This document shows, one piece after another, positions 8,680 to 16,843 of a stretch of 64,000 nt of DNA (positions are counted from its first letter, which is position 1; each line of letters begins with the position of its first letter). The stretch comes from VRUE01 sp963702705 (lineage in GTDB: Bacteria > Actinomycetota > Thermoleophilia > Solirubrobacterales > 70-9), in NCBI GenBank assembly GCA_963702705.1, contig CAVPDR010000002.1:62001-126000 (forward strand), in the 5' to 3' direction. The translations under genes were made by a program, and so were the position numbers. Under the pieces are notes generated by a model that saw nothing but the letters and a program-made list of their open reading frames with translations, made no database searches and was not told the origin of the DNA.

Positions 8680-9140
8680 GGAAGCTCGGCACCGCGCGCC
8701 GGCGTTTCGTCCGGCTCGGGCTCGCTGAAGCGATGGGCGAGCAGCGGCTGCGCGACCAGGCAGCCGGAGAGGATCACGAGCGAGACGACGACGAAGGAGA
8801 GCCCGATGTCGTCGAGCGAGTTGGAGTGGCCGGCGAGGCGGTGCTCGGCGCCCAGCAGGGCGACTGCGATCGCCAGCAGCCCGGCGATGCCGGTACCGAC
8901 GACGAAGCCGAGCCATTCTTCGAATTCTTCGCCGCGGCCCATGTGCGGGAGCATCCAGACGACCTCGATCACGTAGGCCGGCACGAAGATCGCGCCGATC
9001 GTGGCAAGGCTCCGCAGTAGGTCCGGTGAGGCCGGCGGAATAGCGCCGAGGAAGAACGCGGCGCCGATCGTGGCAATTGCGACCGAGAAAAGCGCCAGCA
9101 ACACGCCCTTCGTGATCGGTTCGAAGACGGGGAGCCTCAT
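8676..9140 (-). CDS. Small four-helix membrane protein of unknown function
   Basis: 154 residues with four predicted membrane helices (about residues 10-32, 44-66, 82-98 and 114-134) and an acidic, Pro-rich cytoplasmic tail (EPEPDETPARG). I do not recognise a family. The helices are separated by short charged loops (HMGRGEEFEEW; EHRLAGHSNSLDD). It converges on the methyltransferase gene with a 4-nt overlap of the stops, and its upstream side faces the gene pair at 9233. Confidence 0.6.
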   Translation of the reverse strand: MRLPVFEPITKGVLLALFSVAIATIGAAFFLGAIPPASPDLLRSLATIGAIFVPAYVIEVVWMLPHMGRGEEFEEWLGFVVGTGIAGLLAIAVALLGAEHRLAGHSNSLDDIGLSFVVVSLVILSGCLVAQPLLAHRFSEPEPDETPARGAELP

Positions 9141-9232
9141 TGCCGGGCAGTCTATGACGGGGAACGCGGGTCCGCTACGCCGATATAACGCACGATAATG
9201 GTTGTTATGTCTACTAAAGAGGAGACCCAGCC

Positions 9233-9448
9233 GTGTGGCCCTGTTGCGGTGTCTCTGCGCCCCCTAACATCGCTTCCGTGCAGGAGTCGTCGCCACGGCC
9301 AAATGTGAGTGCCTCCGAGCTCCGCCGGGATTTTCAGGCGAGCGATCCCGCGAGTCGAATCCGCCAAGGACTGCGGTTGAGTCGCTTCGGCAGTCGTCTG
9401 CGCAAGGCGCTCGTGGAAGCCAGTCCCCCTCACCCCAAGGCCAAGTGA
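9233..9448 (+). CDS. Small protein coupled to a nucleotidyltransferase (candidate antitoxin)
   Basis: 71 codons from a GTG. The C-terminal half (ASELRRDFQASDP...RIRQGLRLSRFG) is helical and basic, like the short partner proteins often encoded directly upstream of AbiEii/MNT-type nucleotidyltransferases. The stop overlaps the next start as GTGA (9445-9448), so translation is almost certainly coupled. The N-terminal 25 residues look unstructured, so the true start could be internal. The antitoxin assignment rests on gene order and size only. Confidence 0.5.
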   Translation: MWPCCGVSAPPNIASVQESSPRPNVSASELRRDFQASDPASRIRQGLRLSRFGSRLRKALVEASPPHPKAK

Positions 9449-9939
9449 GCGAAAGAGCGCTTGAGTCCGACCACGAGGCGCACCTACGGGCGCTTTCGGA
9501 GGGCGGCGTCGACTTCGTCGTCATCGGGGGAATCGCGGTTATGGCGCATGGCTTTGTCCGGGCGACGGCCGACACCGACATCACCGCAAATCCCGAGATG
9601 CGAAATCTGGAGCGTCTCTCCGCGGTGCTCACCGAGCTTGAGGCGGTTCTGCCTGGCGTCGACCCGCTCGCTGGCGACCCGGCGGGCGCTCGATCGCTCT
9701 CTTATGGCGGTAATCCACGCTTTGAGACGGAGCTTGGACGGCTGCACGTCGTACAGAGCCCTGCGGGGGCACCGGGTTACAAGGCGCTCGCCGAGAAAGC
9801 GATCGAGGTGGAGCTCGATGATTTGCGAATCCGCGTCTGCGCCTATGGGGACCTTGTGGAGATGAAGAGGGCCACGGACCGTGATCAGGATCGTCTCGAC
9901 CTCGCCGCTCTGCGCGAGGCGCGCGGCGACTCTTCCTGA
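9445..9939 (+). CDS. AbiEii/MNT-superfamily nucleotidyltransferase
   Basis: 164 residues. The N-terminal signature GGIAVMAHG, then RATADTDI, is the minimal nucleotidyltransferase pattern (GG..A..HG..R.T.D.D) with the metal-binding D-x-D. The C-terminal DLVEMKRATDRDQDRLD matches the Lys/Arg...Asp..Asp tail of this group. Such proteins are toxins of type IV-like systems or stand-alone nucleotidylating enzymes of mobile or defence loci. It overlaps the small upstream gene by 4 nt. No phage or transposon genes lie nearby, so it reads as an isolated accessory pair in a core region. Confidence 0.7.
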   Translation: MSERALESDHEAHLRALSEGGVDFVVIGGIAVMAHGFVRATADTDITANPEMRNLERLSAVLTELEAVLPGVDPLAGDPAGARSLSYGGNPRFETELGRLHVVQSPAGAPGYKALAEKAIEVELDDLRIRVCAYGDLVEMKRATDRDQDRLDLAALREARGDSS

Positions 9940-9956
9940 GCCTCCGCTAGGGCCGG

Positions 9957-10724
9957 TCAGCCGGCGGCGGAGATCGCCGATTCGAGGTCCCCGGCGGATT
10001 CCGGAGTTCCCAGGGTTTCGACTCCCGCGGTCCTCGGGCCCCTTACGGCGAACGATGGCGTGCCGCTGAAGCCAAGCTGTTCGGCTTCAGCGTTGGTCCT
10101 CGCGACCTCGTCGAGCACCGGCTTGCTCTTGCGGTCGGCCTTCCAGCGGGCGATGTCGGGCACGCCGGCGCCCTTTGCGATCGCAGTGAGGAATTCATCG
10201 CTGACGTAGCCGGAGTTCTCGGCACCCTGGTTCCGGTAGAAGAGCTCGACGAAGTTCCAGCCACGGCCCTGCTTGGCGGCGGCGATCGCCGCCGCCCCGG
10301 CGGGTGTCGATTCGGGGCCGATGATGGTGAAGTTGTTGAAGACGAGCTTGGCTTCGCCATTGCGGATCTGAGCTTCGATCACCTGCGGCAGCACTTCTTC
10401 TGAGTAGCCCTTACAGAACGGGCACTGCAGGTCGCCGAACTCGAGCAGCGTCACCTTGGCGCCGGGCTCGCCGAGAGTCAGCCCCTGCTGCGGAATTCCC
10501 CTTAGCAGCGAATCCACTGATCGCACGTCGCTGACATTGCTCGCATCGCCGCCACTGCTCTGGCTGCTGCTGACGACGACCACGACGGCGACCGCCACAA
10601 GGGCGAGAAATCCCGCGGCGCTGCCGAGCTTGATCAGTTGCTGACGGCGCTCAGCGGCCCCTGCCTGTTCGTCTTCGCGCAAACGGTCTTCGCGCCTCGT
10701 CTCGCGGTCGCGGCGGCCGCTCAC
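9957..10724 (-). CDS. Membrane-anchored DsbA-like disulfide oxidoreductase
   Basis: 255 residues. A charged cytoplasmic N-terminus is followed by one membrane anchor (AAGFLALVAVAVVVVVS, about residues 37-54) and an extracytoplasmic thioredoxin-fold domain with the active site QCPFCKGY and a cis-Pro loop FSGTPSFAV. This is the DsbA-like arrangement of actinobacteria. The start is the GTG at 10724, which overlaps the VKOR stop as GTGA. Coupling with VKOR gives a complete oxidative folding pair: DsbA oxidises substrates and VKOR reoxidises DsbA using a quinone. Confidence 0.88.
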   Translation of the reverse strand: MSGRRDRETRREDRLREDEQAGAAERRQQLIKLGSAAGFLALVAVAVVVVVSSSQSSGGDASNVSDVRSVDSLLRGIPQQGLTLGEPGAKVTLLEFGDLQCPFCKGYSEEVLPQVIEAQIRNGEAKLVFNNFTIIGPESTPAGAAAIAAAKQGRGWNFVELFYRNQGAENSGYVSDEFLTAIAKGAGVPDIARWKADRKSKPVLDEVARTNAEAEQLGFSGTPSFAVRGPRTAGVETLGTPESAGDLESAISAAG

Positions 10725-11152
10725 GGCGCCCTGCCCACGTAAGCGAGCATCCGCGTCGCGTTGGTCGCAAATAGAAGCGTCATCAGCACAGCACTCGCCA
10801 CGCACCACTGGCAGATTGCATCGATCGTGAACAGCTCGAGGTAGGTCAGGTAGAGGCTGAAGCCGAAGCCGACGAGCGCGACGACGAAGCCGACCACGCG
10901 GGCCCCGTCGCCGCGCAGCAGCGCGCAGGTGAGCAGCACGAGGTAGCCGGCGATGCCGAAGATTGCGACGTTGACGCCGAGCAGGTGCGAGTAGGAGCTT
11001 TCGGCGACGGTTTGGCAGCCGTGGCCGCCGGCGATACAGACGGGAGAGCCGCCGCCGGAGTCGGCGATCGCGATGTAGGCGGCGACGCCGAGGCCGAAGG
11101 TCGCGAGGAAGGTCGCGATGCCTCGCAATGCTCCCTCCGCGGGCACTCTCAT
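10721..11152 (-). CDS. Vitamin K epoxide reductase family protein (DsbA reoxidant)
   Basis: 143 residues with four membrane helices. VKOR features: a first-loop pair CIAGGHGC, a conserved Ser/Tyr (SSYSHLLG) with following Gly, and the quinone-proximal active site CQWC in the last third. In actinobacteria lacking DsbB this protein reoxidises DsbA and hands the electrons to menaquinone. It is cotranscribed and overlaps the DsbA-like gene by 4 nt. It starts with ATG at 11152 and has a 34-nt gap to the hydrolase gene ending at 11187. Confidence 0.92.
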   Translation of the reverse strand: MRVPAEGALRGIATFLATFGLGVAAYIAIADSGGGSPVCIAGGHGCQTVAESSYSHLLGVNVAIFGIAGYLVLLTCALLRGDGARVVGFVVALVGFGFSLYLTYLELFTIDAICQWCVASAVLMTLLFATNATRMLAYVGRAP

Positions 11153-11186
11153 CGTGGGGACCGTATTGGAACCGCCTGTGTGGAGC

Positions 11187-12020
11187 CTAAGGGCCGATAA
11201 AGGCCGATATCGCGCGGGAGAGGCGCCCGCCCTGCCAGGCGAGCGGCGACTGGTCCTCCGCCTCGCTGATCAGACGAGCCTGTGGCAGCCGGTCCGCGTA
11301 TTCGACAGCGGTTGCATAGGGATGGCCTGGGTCGGCGGTGTCGTGACTGGCCACGACCAGGGTCGGCACCTCCAGGCCCTCCAGCGCATCGAGCGTCTCG
11401 AAGGGCCGCGAGCGCGGGACCTCGCGCAGTGCGACCGCGAGGGCGTCGAGGTGCCTGTGGCGCTCCATGCGTTCGCGGGTGAAGCGCAGTACCGAGTCGC
11501 GCCAGGCGGGGTCGATCCCCTGCGCGCGGTCGATCTGGTCGACGAAGCCGTCGATGCCGCCGGTCTCGAGTGCCGCGGCGAGGCCGTCCCAGTACGCCAG
11601 CGACTCGGGCGCGATCATGCCGGTGTAGGTCGGGCCGATCACGACCAGGCCCGCCAGTCGCTCCGGGTGGCGCAACGCGTAGCCGACCGCCGTGTGGGCG
11701 CCCATCGAGTGGCCGGCGAGGACGAACGGACGCTCGCCGGCCTCGGCCGCGATCACCGCTTCGAGGTCCCCGATCAGCTCCGGGTAGTCATAACCCTCCC
11801 CCTCCCCCTCCGGCGCCGGCTCGGACTCGCCGTGACCGCGGGTGTCGTAGGAGATAACCGTGAAGCCGTCGCGCTCCAGGCGGCGCGAGCCGTGGACGAC
11901 CGAGCGGCGGGTTGCCGTGATCCCGTGACAGAGGACGACCGGCGGTCCCTCCCCCGCCTTCTCGCCGTGGATGACGGGACTTCGGCCCGCGCGGAAAGGC
12001 GCCGCGGCGCTCTGCATCAA
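11187..12020 (-). CDS. Alpha/beta-hydrolase fold protein
   Basis: 277 residues. Landmarks: oxyanion HG in VVLCHGITA, YDTRGHGES, nucleophile elbow GHSMG, and the late His in VASHDTADP or the C-terminal segment. It resembles small esterases or haloperoxidase-like hydrolases; the substrate is unknown. Its ATG overlaps the stop of the peroxiredoxin gene (ATGA at 12017-12020), so the two are probably made together, perhaps for peroxide or lipid-peroxide handling, which is inference. Confidence 0.8.
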   Translation of the reverse strand: MMQSAAAPFRAGRSPVIHGEKAGEGPPVVLCHGITATRRSVVHGSRRLERDGFTVISYDTRGHGESEPAPEGEGEGYDYPELIGDLEAVIAAEAGERPFVLAGHSMGAHTAVGYALRHPERLAGLVVIGPTYTGMIAPESLAYWDGLAAALETGGIDGFVDQIDRAQGIDPAWRDSVLRFTRERMERHRHLDALAVALREVPRSRPFETLDALEGLEVPTLVVASHDTADPGHPYATAVEYADRLPQARLISEAEDQSPLAWQGGRLSRAISAFIGP

Positions 12021-12517
12021 GCCAGAGCGGCGACGGCCCGCTCGAGGTCGTCGACGGTCTGGAAGGTGCTGCCGGTGCGGGAGACGTGGCGGTAGCGCAC
12101 GATCCCGTCGCCGTCGATGACGAAAATGGCGCGCTGGATGTAACGGCCGCCGGGCGTCTCCTTCAGCTCGGTGAAGCGGGCGAGCGGGCCCAGCCAGCCG
12201 GTCACCCCGTAGCTCTTGCTCACCGCGAGGTCCTCGTCGGCCAGCAGCGGCACGTTGAGTTCCTGCTCTTCGACCCAGCGCTCGTGCGAGTCGATCGATT
12301 GCGGCGAGATGCCGATCACCTCGGCATCAAGCTGGTCGATCCGCTCGCTGTTGTCGCGGTAGGAGCAGAACTGCTTGGTGCAGACCGTGGTCGCGTCACC
12401 CGGGTAGAAGGCGAGGACGACGTTCTTGCCGCGGTGGTCGGAGAGCTTGAAGGTCTGGCCGTCGCTGCCCGGCAGCTCGAAGTCCGGTGCCGCATCGCCT
12501 ATGTCGACCTTGGCCAT
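12017..12517 (-). CDS. Peroxiredoxin of the Bcp/PrxQ type
   Basis: 166 residues with the AhpC/TSA fold. The peroxidatic cysteine lies in FYPGDATTVCTKQFC; a second cysteine five residues later is the PrxQ-type resolving residue. It uses thioredoxin to reduce H2O2 and organic hydroperoxides in the cytoplasm. The N-terminal DIGDAAPDFELPG matches the family start. It sits 19 nt downstream of the cyclophilin gene and overlaps the hydrolase gene by 4 nt. Confidence 0.9.
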   Translation of the reverse strand: MAKVDIGDAAPDFELPGSDGQTFKLSDHRGKNVVLAFYPGDATTVCTKQFCSYRDNSERIDQLDAEVIGISPQSIDSHERWVEEQELNVPLLADEDLAVSKSYGVTGWLGPLARFTELKETPGGRYIQRAIFVIDGDGIVRYRHVSRTGSTFQTVDDLERAVAALA

Positions 12518-12536
12518 GGGCTCCAGACTAGTGCAG

Positions 12537-13229
12537 CTAGCCTTTTTCGATCGTCATCTTTTCGATCAGCACCGGCTGTTTCGGCGTTTCCGCCGGAGTG
12601 CCGAGTTCTTCGATCTTGGTGACGACGTCATAGCCCTTGCTGACCTTGCCCACCAGCGCGTATTCCGGCGGCAGCCCCGCATCGGCCGCCGTGACCACGT
12701 AGAACTGGCTGCCCGAACGGCCGGGCGGGTCGGCCGAGCTCTTGGCCATCGCCACCATGCCCTTGGTGTAGGCGAGGTTCGCCGGGGGCTTCTCGTCGAC
12801 CGAGTAGCCGGGGCCACCGAGGCCTGTGCCGAGCGGATCGCCACCCTGGATCACGAAGCCGGGGACGATGCGGTGGAAGGTGAGGTCGTCGTAGAAGCCT
12901 TCTTCGGCGAGGTAGGCGAAGGAGTTGACCGTCTTCGGCGCCCGCGTCGAGTCGAGTGCGATGTCGAAGGTGCCGCAGCTCGTCTGCACGACGGCGGTCA
13001 GCTTTTCACCCTTCTTCACGGTCTGCGCCGGTGCCTCGAGGCTGATGTGCTTCGGCGGCGGGGCTTCGACTTCTTTGCAGCCGCCGCTTGTAGTCGTCGC
13101 GCTCGAGTCGCTGCTGCTCCCGTTGCCATCGCCACCGCCGCAGCCGGAGAGGATCGCGGCGGCGGTGAGCGCGAGCAGCGCCAGGGCGGCACAAGCGATC
13201 ACACGGCGGCGGTCGGTCCCCTCCTGCAT
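12537..13229 (-). CDS. Lipoprotein cyclophilin-type peptidyl-prolyl isomerase
   Basis: 230 residues. The N-terminal signal peptide ends in a lipobox (LSGC at about residue 30), followed by a Gly/Ser-rich linker; the protein should be anchored outside the membrane. The cyclophilin domain (about 70-225) shows FHRIVPGFVIQGGDP and GSQFYVV. It would assist folding of exported proteins, complementing the nearby disulfide-forming pair. A short gap (13230-13285) separates it from the divergent methyltransferase-like gene. Confidence 0.9.
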   Translation of the reverse strand: MQEGTDRRRVIACAALALLALTAAAILSGCGGGDGNGSSSDSSATTTSGGCKEVEAPPPKHISLEAPAQTVKKGEKLTAVVQTSCGTFDIALDSTRAPKTVNSFAYLAEEGFYDDLTFHRIVPGFVIQGGDPLGTGLGGPGYSVDEKPPANLAYTKGMVAMAKSSADPPGRSGSQFYVVTAADAGLPPEYALVGKVSKGYDVVTKIEELGTPAETPKQPVLIEKMTIEKG

Positions 13230-13285
13230 CGGCGGGTAGCCTAGAACATCGGCTCCTGGCGGCCGCGCTTGCGATCATCGCCACT

Positions 13286-13792
13286 ATGCGCGCCCCTCCG
13301 CTGACGCCGCTCGCCGCCGCCGCGCTGCATGTGCCGGTGCCCGAGCGCGCCCTCGTGGTCGAGTGCGGCGACGGCGACCCGGTGCTCTTCCTCGCCCGTG
13401 AGTTCCCGGCGGCGCGGATCCGCGGAGCCGATTCATCGCCGGCCCTGATCCGGGCCGCGAGTGCCCGCGTCGGCCTCGATCCGGAAGGACGGGTCGCCTT
13501 CAAGCAGGGCAAGCCGGGTGGCCTGCCCTATCCCGACGGCTTCTTCGACCTGGTCGCGCAGGTGGCCGGCCGCCCGGCGCCGGCCGAGATCGCCCGGGTG
13601 CTGCGCCCCGGCGGCCACCTGATCCTCACCGTCTCGAGCTCACCACGATTCCTCGGGGCAGCCGGTGAGAGGCTGGCGCGACGGCGCTTCGGACGGCGGG
13701 GATTCGTCCCCGTGTACGAGGACCGCGCCGGCAACGGCAACTTCTTCGTCGCCCGGCTCGGCGACGCCGATGCGGCCGCCGCCGCCGATTAG
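13286..13792 (+). CDS. Small methyltransferase-like protein
   Basis: 168 residues with a reduced class I methyltransferase fold. VVECGDGDP replaces the usual ExGxGxG motif I, followed by RGADSSPALIR, a short FFDLVAQV region in the motif IV position, and LRPGGHLILTV. Motif I is degenerate (Cys-Gly-Asp-Gly), so SAM binding is uncertain. It lies 11 nt before the lipid kinase gene and may be the first gene of the MurT/GatD cluster. The specific role is unknown. Confidence 0.6.
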   Translation: MRAPPLTPLAAAALHVPVPERALVVECGDGDPVLFLAREFPAARIRGADSSPALIRAASARVGLDPEGRVAFKQGKPGGLPYPDGFFDLVAQVAGRPAPAEIARVLRPGGHLILTVSSSPRFLGAAGERLARRRFGRRGFVPVYEDRAGNGNFFVARLGDADAAAAAD

Positions 13793-13803
13793 GCTGCGGC
13801 TGG

Positions 13804-14700
13804 ATGGAGATCGAGGGCATGCCACTGACGCTGTTGGTCAACCCGCACTCGGCTCACGGCCGCACCTTGAAGCTGCTGCCGAGGGTCGAGCAGGAGCTCG
13901 ACGCCCGGCGGATTCCGTTCCGGGTCGAGCGCACGCGCGGGCTCGAGCACGGCGCCGAGCGGGCGTTGCGAGCGGTCGAGGCGGGCGAGGTGCCGGTGGT
14001 GGTGAGCGGCGACGGTCTGCTCGGCTCCGTCGGCGGGGCGATGGCGGGCTCCGAGACGCCGCTGGGGATCGTCCCCGGTGGCCGCGGCAACGATCTCGCC
14101 CGCGTGCTCGGGATCCCCGACGATCCCGTCGCCGCGGTAGCCGTCCTGGCCGCCGGCGAGAGCCGCAGCATCGACGTCGGCGAGGCCAACGGCAAGCGCT
14201 TCCTCGGCATCGTCAGCGTCGGCTTCGACTCCGAGGCCAACCGCCTTGCCAACGAGACCGCCTTCATGCGCGGCAACCTCGTCTACGCCTACGCCGCCCT
14301 GCGCACGCTGCTGACCTGGAAGCCCGGCCGCTTCACGGTGCGGGCCGGCGAGGAGCGGGTTCGCTTCAGCGGCTACTCGGTCTCGGTCGCCAACAACCGG
14401 GCCTTCGGCGGCGGCATGTTCATCGCCCCCGACGCCGAGCTCGACGACGGCGAGTTCGACATCGTCACCGTCGGCGAGGTGGGCAGGCTGCGCTTCGTGA
14501 GTAACCTGCCGAAGGTGTTCAAGGGCACCCACGTCGACGAGGACGAGGTACGAGTCTTCCGGGCTTCCCAGGTGGAACTGACGGCCAGCCGCCCGTTCCC
14601 GGTCTTCGCCGACGGCGAGCACCTGACCGACCTTCCCGCCTCGCTGCGCATCCTGCCGCGCGCTCTGAGCGTCCTCGTCCCGCCCGCGACCGGGGCTTGA
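13804..14700 (+). CDS. Diacylglycerol kinase/YegS-type lipid kinase
   Basis: 298 residues. The DAGK catalytic fold is recognisable from LLVNPHSAHGR at the N-terminus, GIVPGGRGNDLARVLGIP, and the C-terminal DGEHL. The usual GGDGT nucleotide loop reads VSGDGLLG, losing the first Gly and the Thr. Family enzymes phosphorylate diacylglycerol, sphingoid or undecaprenol-type lipids at the membrane. An alternative start is the Met at codon 6 (13819). The stop overlaps the murT TTG start (TTGA), linking it to peptidoglycan genes and hinting at lipid-carrier recycling. Confidence 0.8.
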   Translation: MEIEGMPLTLLVNPHSAHGRTLKLLPRVEQELDARRIPFRVERTRGLEHGAERALRAVEAGEVPVVVSGDGLLGSVGGAMAGSETPLGIVPGGRGNDLARVLGIPDDPVAAVAVLAAGESRSIDVGEANGKRFLGIVSVGFDSEANRLANETAFMRGNLVYAYAALRTLLTWKPGRFTVRAGEERVRFSGYSVSVANNRAFGGGMFIAPDAELDDGEFDIVTVGEVGRLRFVSNLPKVFKGTHVDEDEVRVFRASQVELTASRPFPVFADGEHLTDLPASLRILPRALSVLVPPATGA

Positions 14701-16115
14701 CGACCTTGGCGCTTGCGGAGGATCGCGCCCGGCACTCGAACGGGGCGCTTTTCGGAGCCAAGCTGACCCTGGCGCGGGCGCTCGGCGCGGCCAGCCGCGC
14801 CAGCGGCCGCGGCGGTGGCACGACGCTGCCGGGCCGAGTCCTGCTGCGGCTGGAACCGCGGGCGCTGAGCCGCCTCGGCGCGCGGCTGGATCGCGGCACG
14901 ACGGTTATCAGCGCGACCAACGGCAAGACGACGACAGCGGGGATGATCGCCGCCATCCTGGCGGCGGACGGGCGCCACCCGGTCCACAACCGGGCCGGAT
15001 CGAACATGACCTGGGGCGTCGCCACGGCGCTGCTCGAGCAGCGCGGGCGCGAGGGCCTGTTCGAGGTCGATGAGGCCTGGCTCTCCAAGGTGTCCGCCCA
15101 ACTCGACCCCGCGGTGATGGTGCTCGGCAACCTCTTCCGCGACCAGCTCGACCGCTACGGCGAGATGGAAGCGCTGGTGGACGATTGGGCGGAGACGGTG
15201 GCGACAAGGGTCGGCCGCAGCCGTTTCGTGCTCAACGCCGACGATCCGGCGATCGCCGACCTCGGCCGTGACGAAGCGGGAGAACCGCGCGAGGGCGTCA
15301 CCTACTTCGGCATCGAGGACGCGGCGCAGGCGCTGCCAGAGCTTCAACATGCCTTCGACGCCAAGCACTGCCGGCGCTGCGGCCATCCTTACCTCTATGA
15401 GCGCGCTTTCGTCGGCCACCTCGGCCACTACTCGTGCCCCGGCTGCGGCGCCCGCCGACCGGCGCCGGACGTCGCGGCGACGGCGATCGAGCTGCGCGGC
15501 ATGGAGGGCTCGCTGGTCACCTTGCGCACGCCGGCGGGCGCGATGCGCCTGGAGCTCCCCCTGCCGGGCCTCTACAACGTCTACAACGCGCTCGCCGCCG
15601 TCGCTGCCGCGCTCGAGCTGGGCGTGGCGCCGGAGCGGGTCCCCCCCGCCCTGAGCGAGATGCGCGCCGCCTTCGGCCGGGTCGAGACGATCGAGATCGC
15701 CGGCAAGCGGCTCTCGATCCTGCTGATCAAGAACCCCGCCGGCGCCAACGAGGTGCTGCGCACGCTGCGCCTCGAGGCCGGCGCCGACGGCCTCGACCTC
15801 TGGATCGCCCTCAACGACCGGATCGCCGACGGGCGCGACGTCTCCTGGGTCTGGGACGCCGACTTCGAGCTGCTCAAGGGCGCCGTGAGGCGCGTCGTCT
15901 GCGCCGGGACGCGGGCGCCGGAGATGGCGCTGCGGCTCAAATACGCCGGCTGGCCCGCCGCGGCGATCGAGGTCGTGCCCGAGGTCGGTCCCTCGCTCGA
16001 CTGTGCCCTCGCCGCGGCGCCGGGACGCCTCTTCGCCCTACCCACCTACACCGCCCTGCTCGAGCTGCGCAAGCTGCTCGCCGACCGCGGCCTGGCCGAG
16101 GAGTTCTGGCGTTGA
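14697..16115 (+). CDS. murT: Lipid II isoglutaminyl synthase, MurT subunit
   Basis: 472 residues from a TTG that overlaps the previous stop. Mur-ligase ATP loop SATNGKTTT, then the substrate-binding GSNMTWG and the DEAWLSKV block. A four-cysteine ribbon, C-x2-C (CRRC) and C-x2-C (CPGC) around residues 224-247, matches the zinc ribbon characteristic of MurT. The C-terminal DUF1727 domain follows (KNPAGANEVLR, NDRIADGRDVSW). With GatD it amidates the alpha-carboxyl of D-Glu in lipid II. The partner gene gatD is present but separated by one inserted methyltransferase gene. Confidence 0.93.
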   Translation: MTTLALAEDRARHSNGALFGAKLTLARALGAASRASGRGGGTTLPGRVLLRLEPRALSRLGARLDRGTTVISATNGKTTTAGMIAAILAADGRHPVHNRAGSNMTWGVATALLEQRGREGLFEVDEAWLSKVSAQLDPAVMVLGNLFRDQLDRYGEMEALVDDWAETVATRVGRSRFVLNADDPAIADLGRDEAGEPREGVTYFGIEDAAQALPELQHAFDAKHCRRCGHPYLYERAFVGHLGHYSCPGCGARRPAPDVAATAIELRGMEGSLVTLRTPAGAMRLELPLPGLYNVYNALAAVAAALELGVAPERVPPALSEMRAAFGRVETIEIAGKRLSILLIKNPAGANEVLRTLRLEAGADGLDLWIALNDRIADGRDVSWVWDADFELLKGAVRRVVCAGTRAPEMALRLKYAGWPAAAIEVVPEVGPSLDCALAAAPGRLFALPTYTALLELRKLLADRGLAEEFWR

Positions 16116-16843
16116 GCGAGCTGATCTGGCACGAAGTCGAGTGCGGCGGCTACAGCGCCGATCTTCCCCTCTGGGAGGAGCTCGCCGACGCCCTCGGTGA
16201 GGAGGAGGCGATCATGGAGCTCGGCTGCGGCGCCGGGCGGGTGACGCTGCACCTCGCTGAGCGCAGCGCCCACCTCGTGATCGGCGTCGACCGGGACCGC
16301 GAGCTGATCGAAGCGGTTTGGGAGAGAGGGCGCGGCAGCGTTGCCGACGCCGAGCATGCCGACGTCCGCGACCGCAACTTCTACGCCACCCAGTTCGGCC
16401 TGGTGCTGGCGCCGATGCAGCTGATCCAGCTGCTCGCCGGCAGCGAGGAGCGGACCGCCTGTCTGTACGCCGCTCTGCAGAGCATGAAACCGGGTGGCCG
16501 TGCCGCCTTCGCTATCGCCGAGGAGATGCCCGCCGTCTTCCCCGAGGGCGCCCTGCCGCCGCTGCCCGACGTGCGCCAGGTCGAAGGCTGGATCTACTCG
16601 AGCCTGCCGCTCGAACCCGTCGCGGGCAATGGCTCGGTCATCCTGCGACGCCTGCGTCAGACGATCGATCCCGACGGGAACATGAGCGACGAGCTGAACG
16701 AGATCGAGCTGCAGGTGCTTTCCGCCGAGACGCTCGAGGATGAGGCATCGGCGGTCGGGTTCCGTCCCGCGGGCCGGCGCCGGATCCCGACCACGGATGC
16801 TCACGTCGGATCGACCGTCGTCCTCTTGGAAAGGGGCCCCTGA
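16112..16843 (+). CDS. SAM-dependent methyltransferase between murT and gatD
   Basis: 243 residues from a TTG that overlaps the murT stop (TTGA). Motif I is intact (IMELGCGAGRVTL), followed by an acidic ribose-binding end (IGVDRDREL) and MKPGGRAAFAIAEE as the post-motif. In the longer open frame, the part before 16112 is only the shadow of murT. The stop and the gatD ATG share one base (TGATG). A cotranslated methyltransferase placed between the two subunits of one enzyme suggests a role linked to the cell envelope, but the acceptor is unknown. Confidence 0.75.
   Translation: MSELIWHEVECGGYSADLPLWEELADALGEEEAIMELGCGAGRVTLHLAERSAHLVIGVDRDRELIEAVWERGRGSVADAEHADVRDRNFYATQFGLVLAPMQLIQLLAGSEERTACLYAALQSMKPGGRAAFAIAEEMPAVFPEGALPPLPDVRQVEGWIYSSLPLEPVAGNGSVILRRLRQTIDPDGNMSDELNEIELQVLSAETLEDEASAVGFRPAGRRRIPTTDAHVGSTVVLLERGP

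Noticed and set aside
9180..9232. An operator-like ATAAC/GTTAT inverted pair before the nucleotidyltransferase pair
   Set aside because: The arms are only 5 bp with a long spacer; this is expected by chance in an AT-rich gap.
15434..16111. An N-terminal extension of the methyltransferase at 16112
   Set aside because: It is an Arg/Ala-rich shadow of murT; the TTG overlapping the murT stop gives a normal methyltransferase start.
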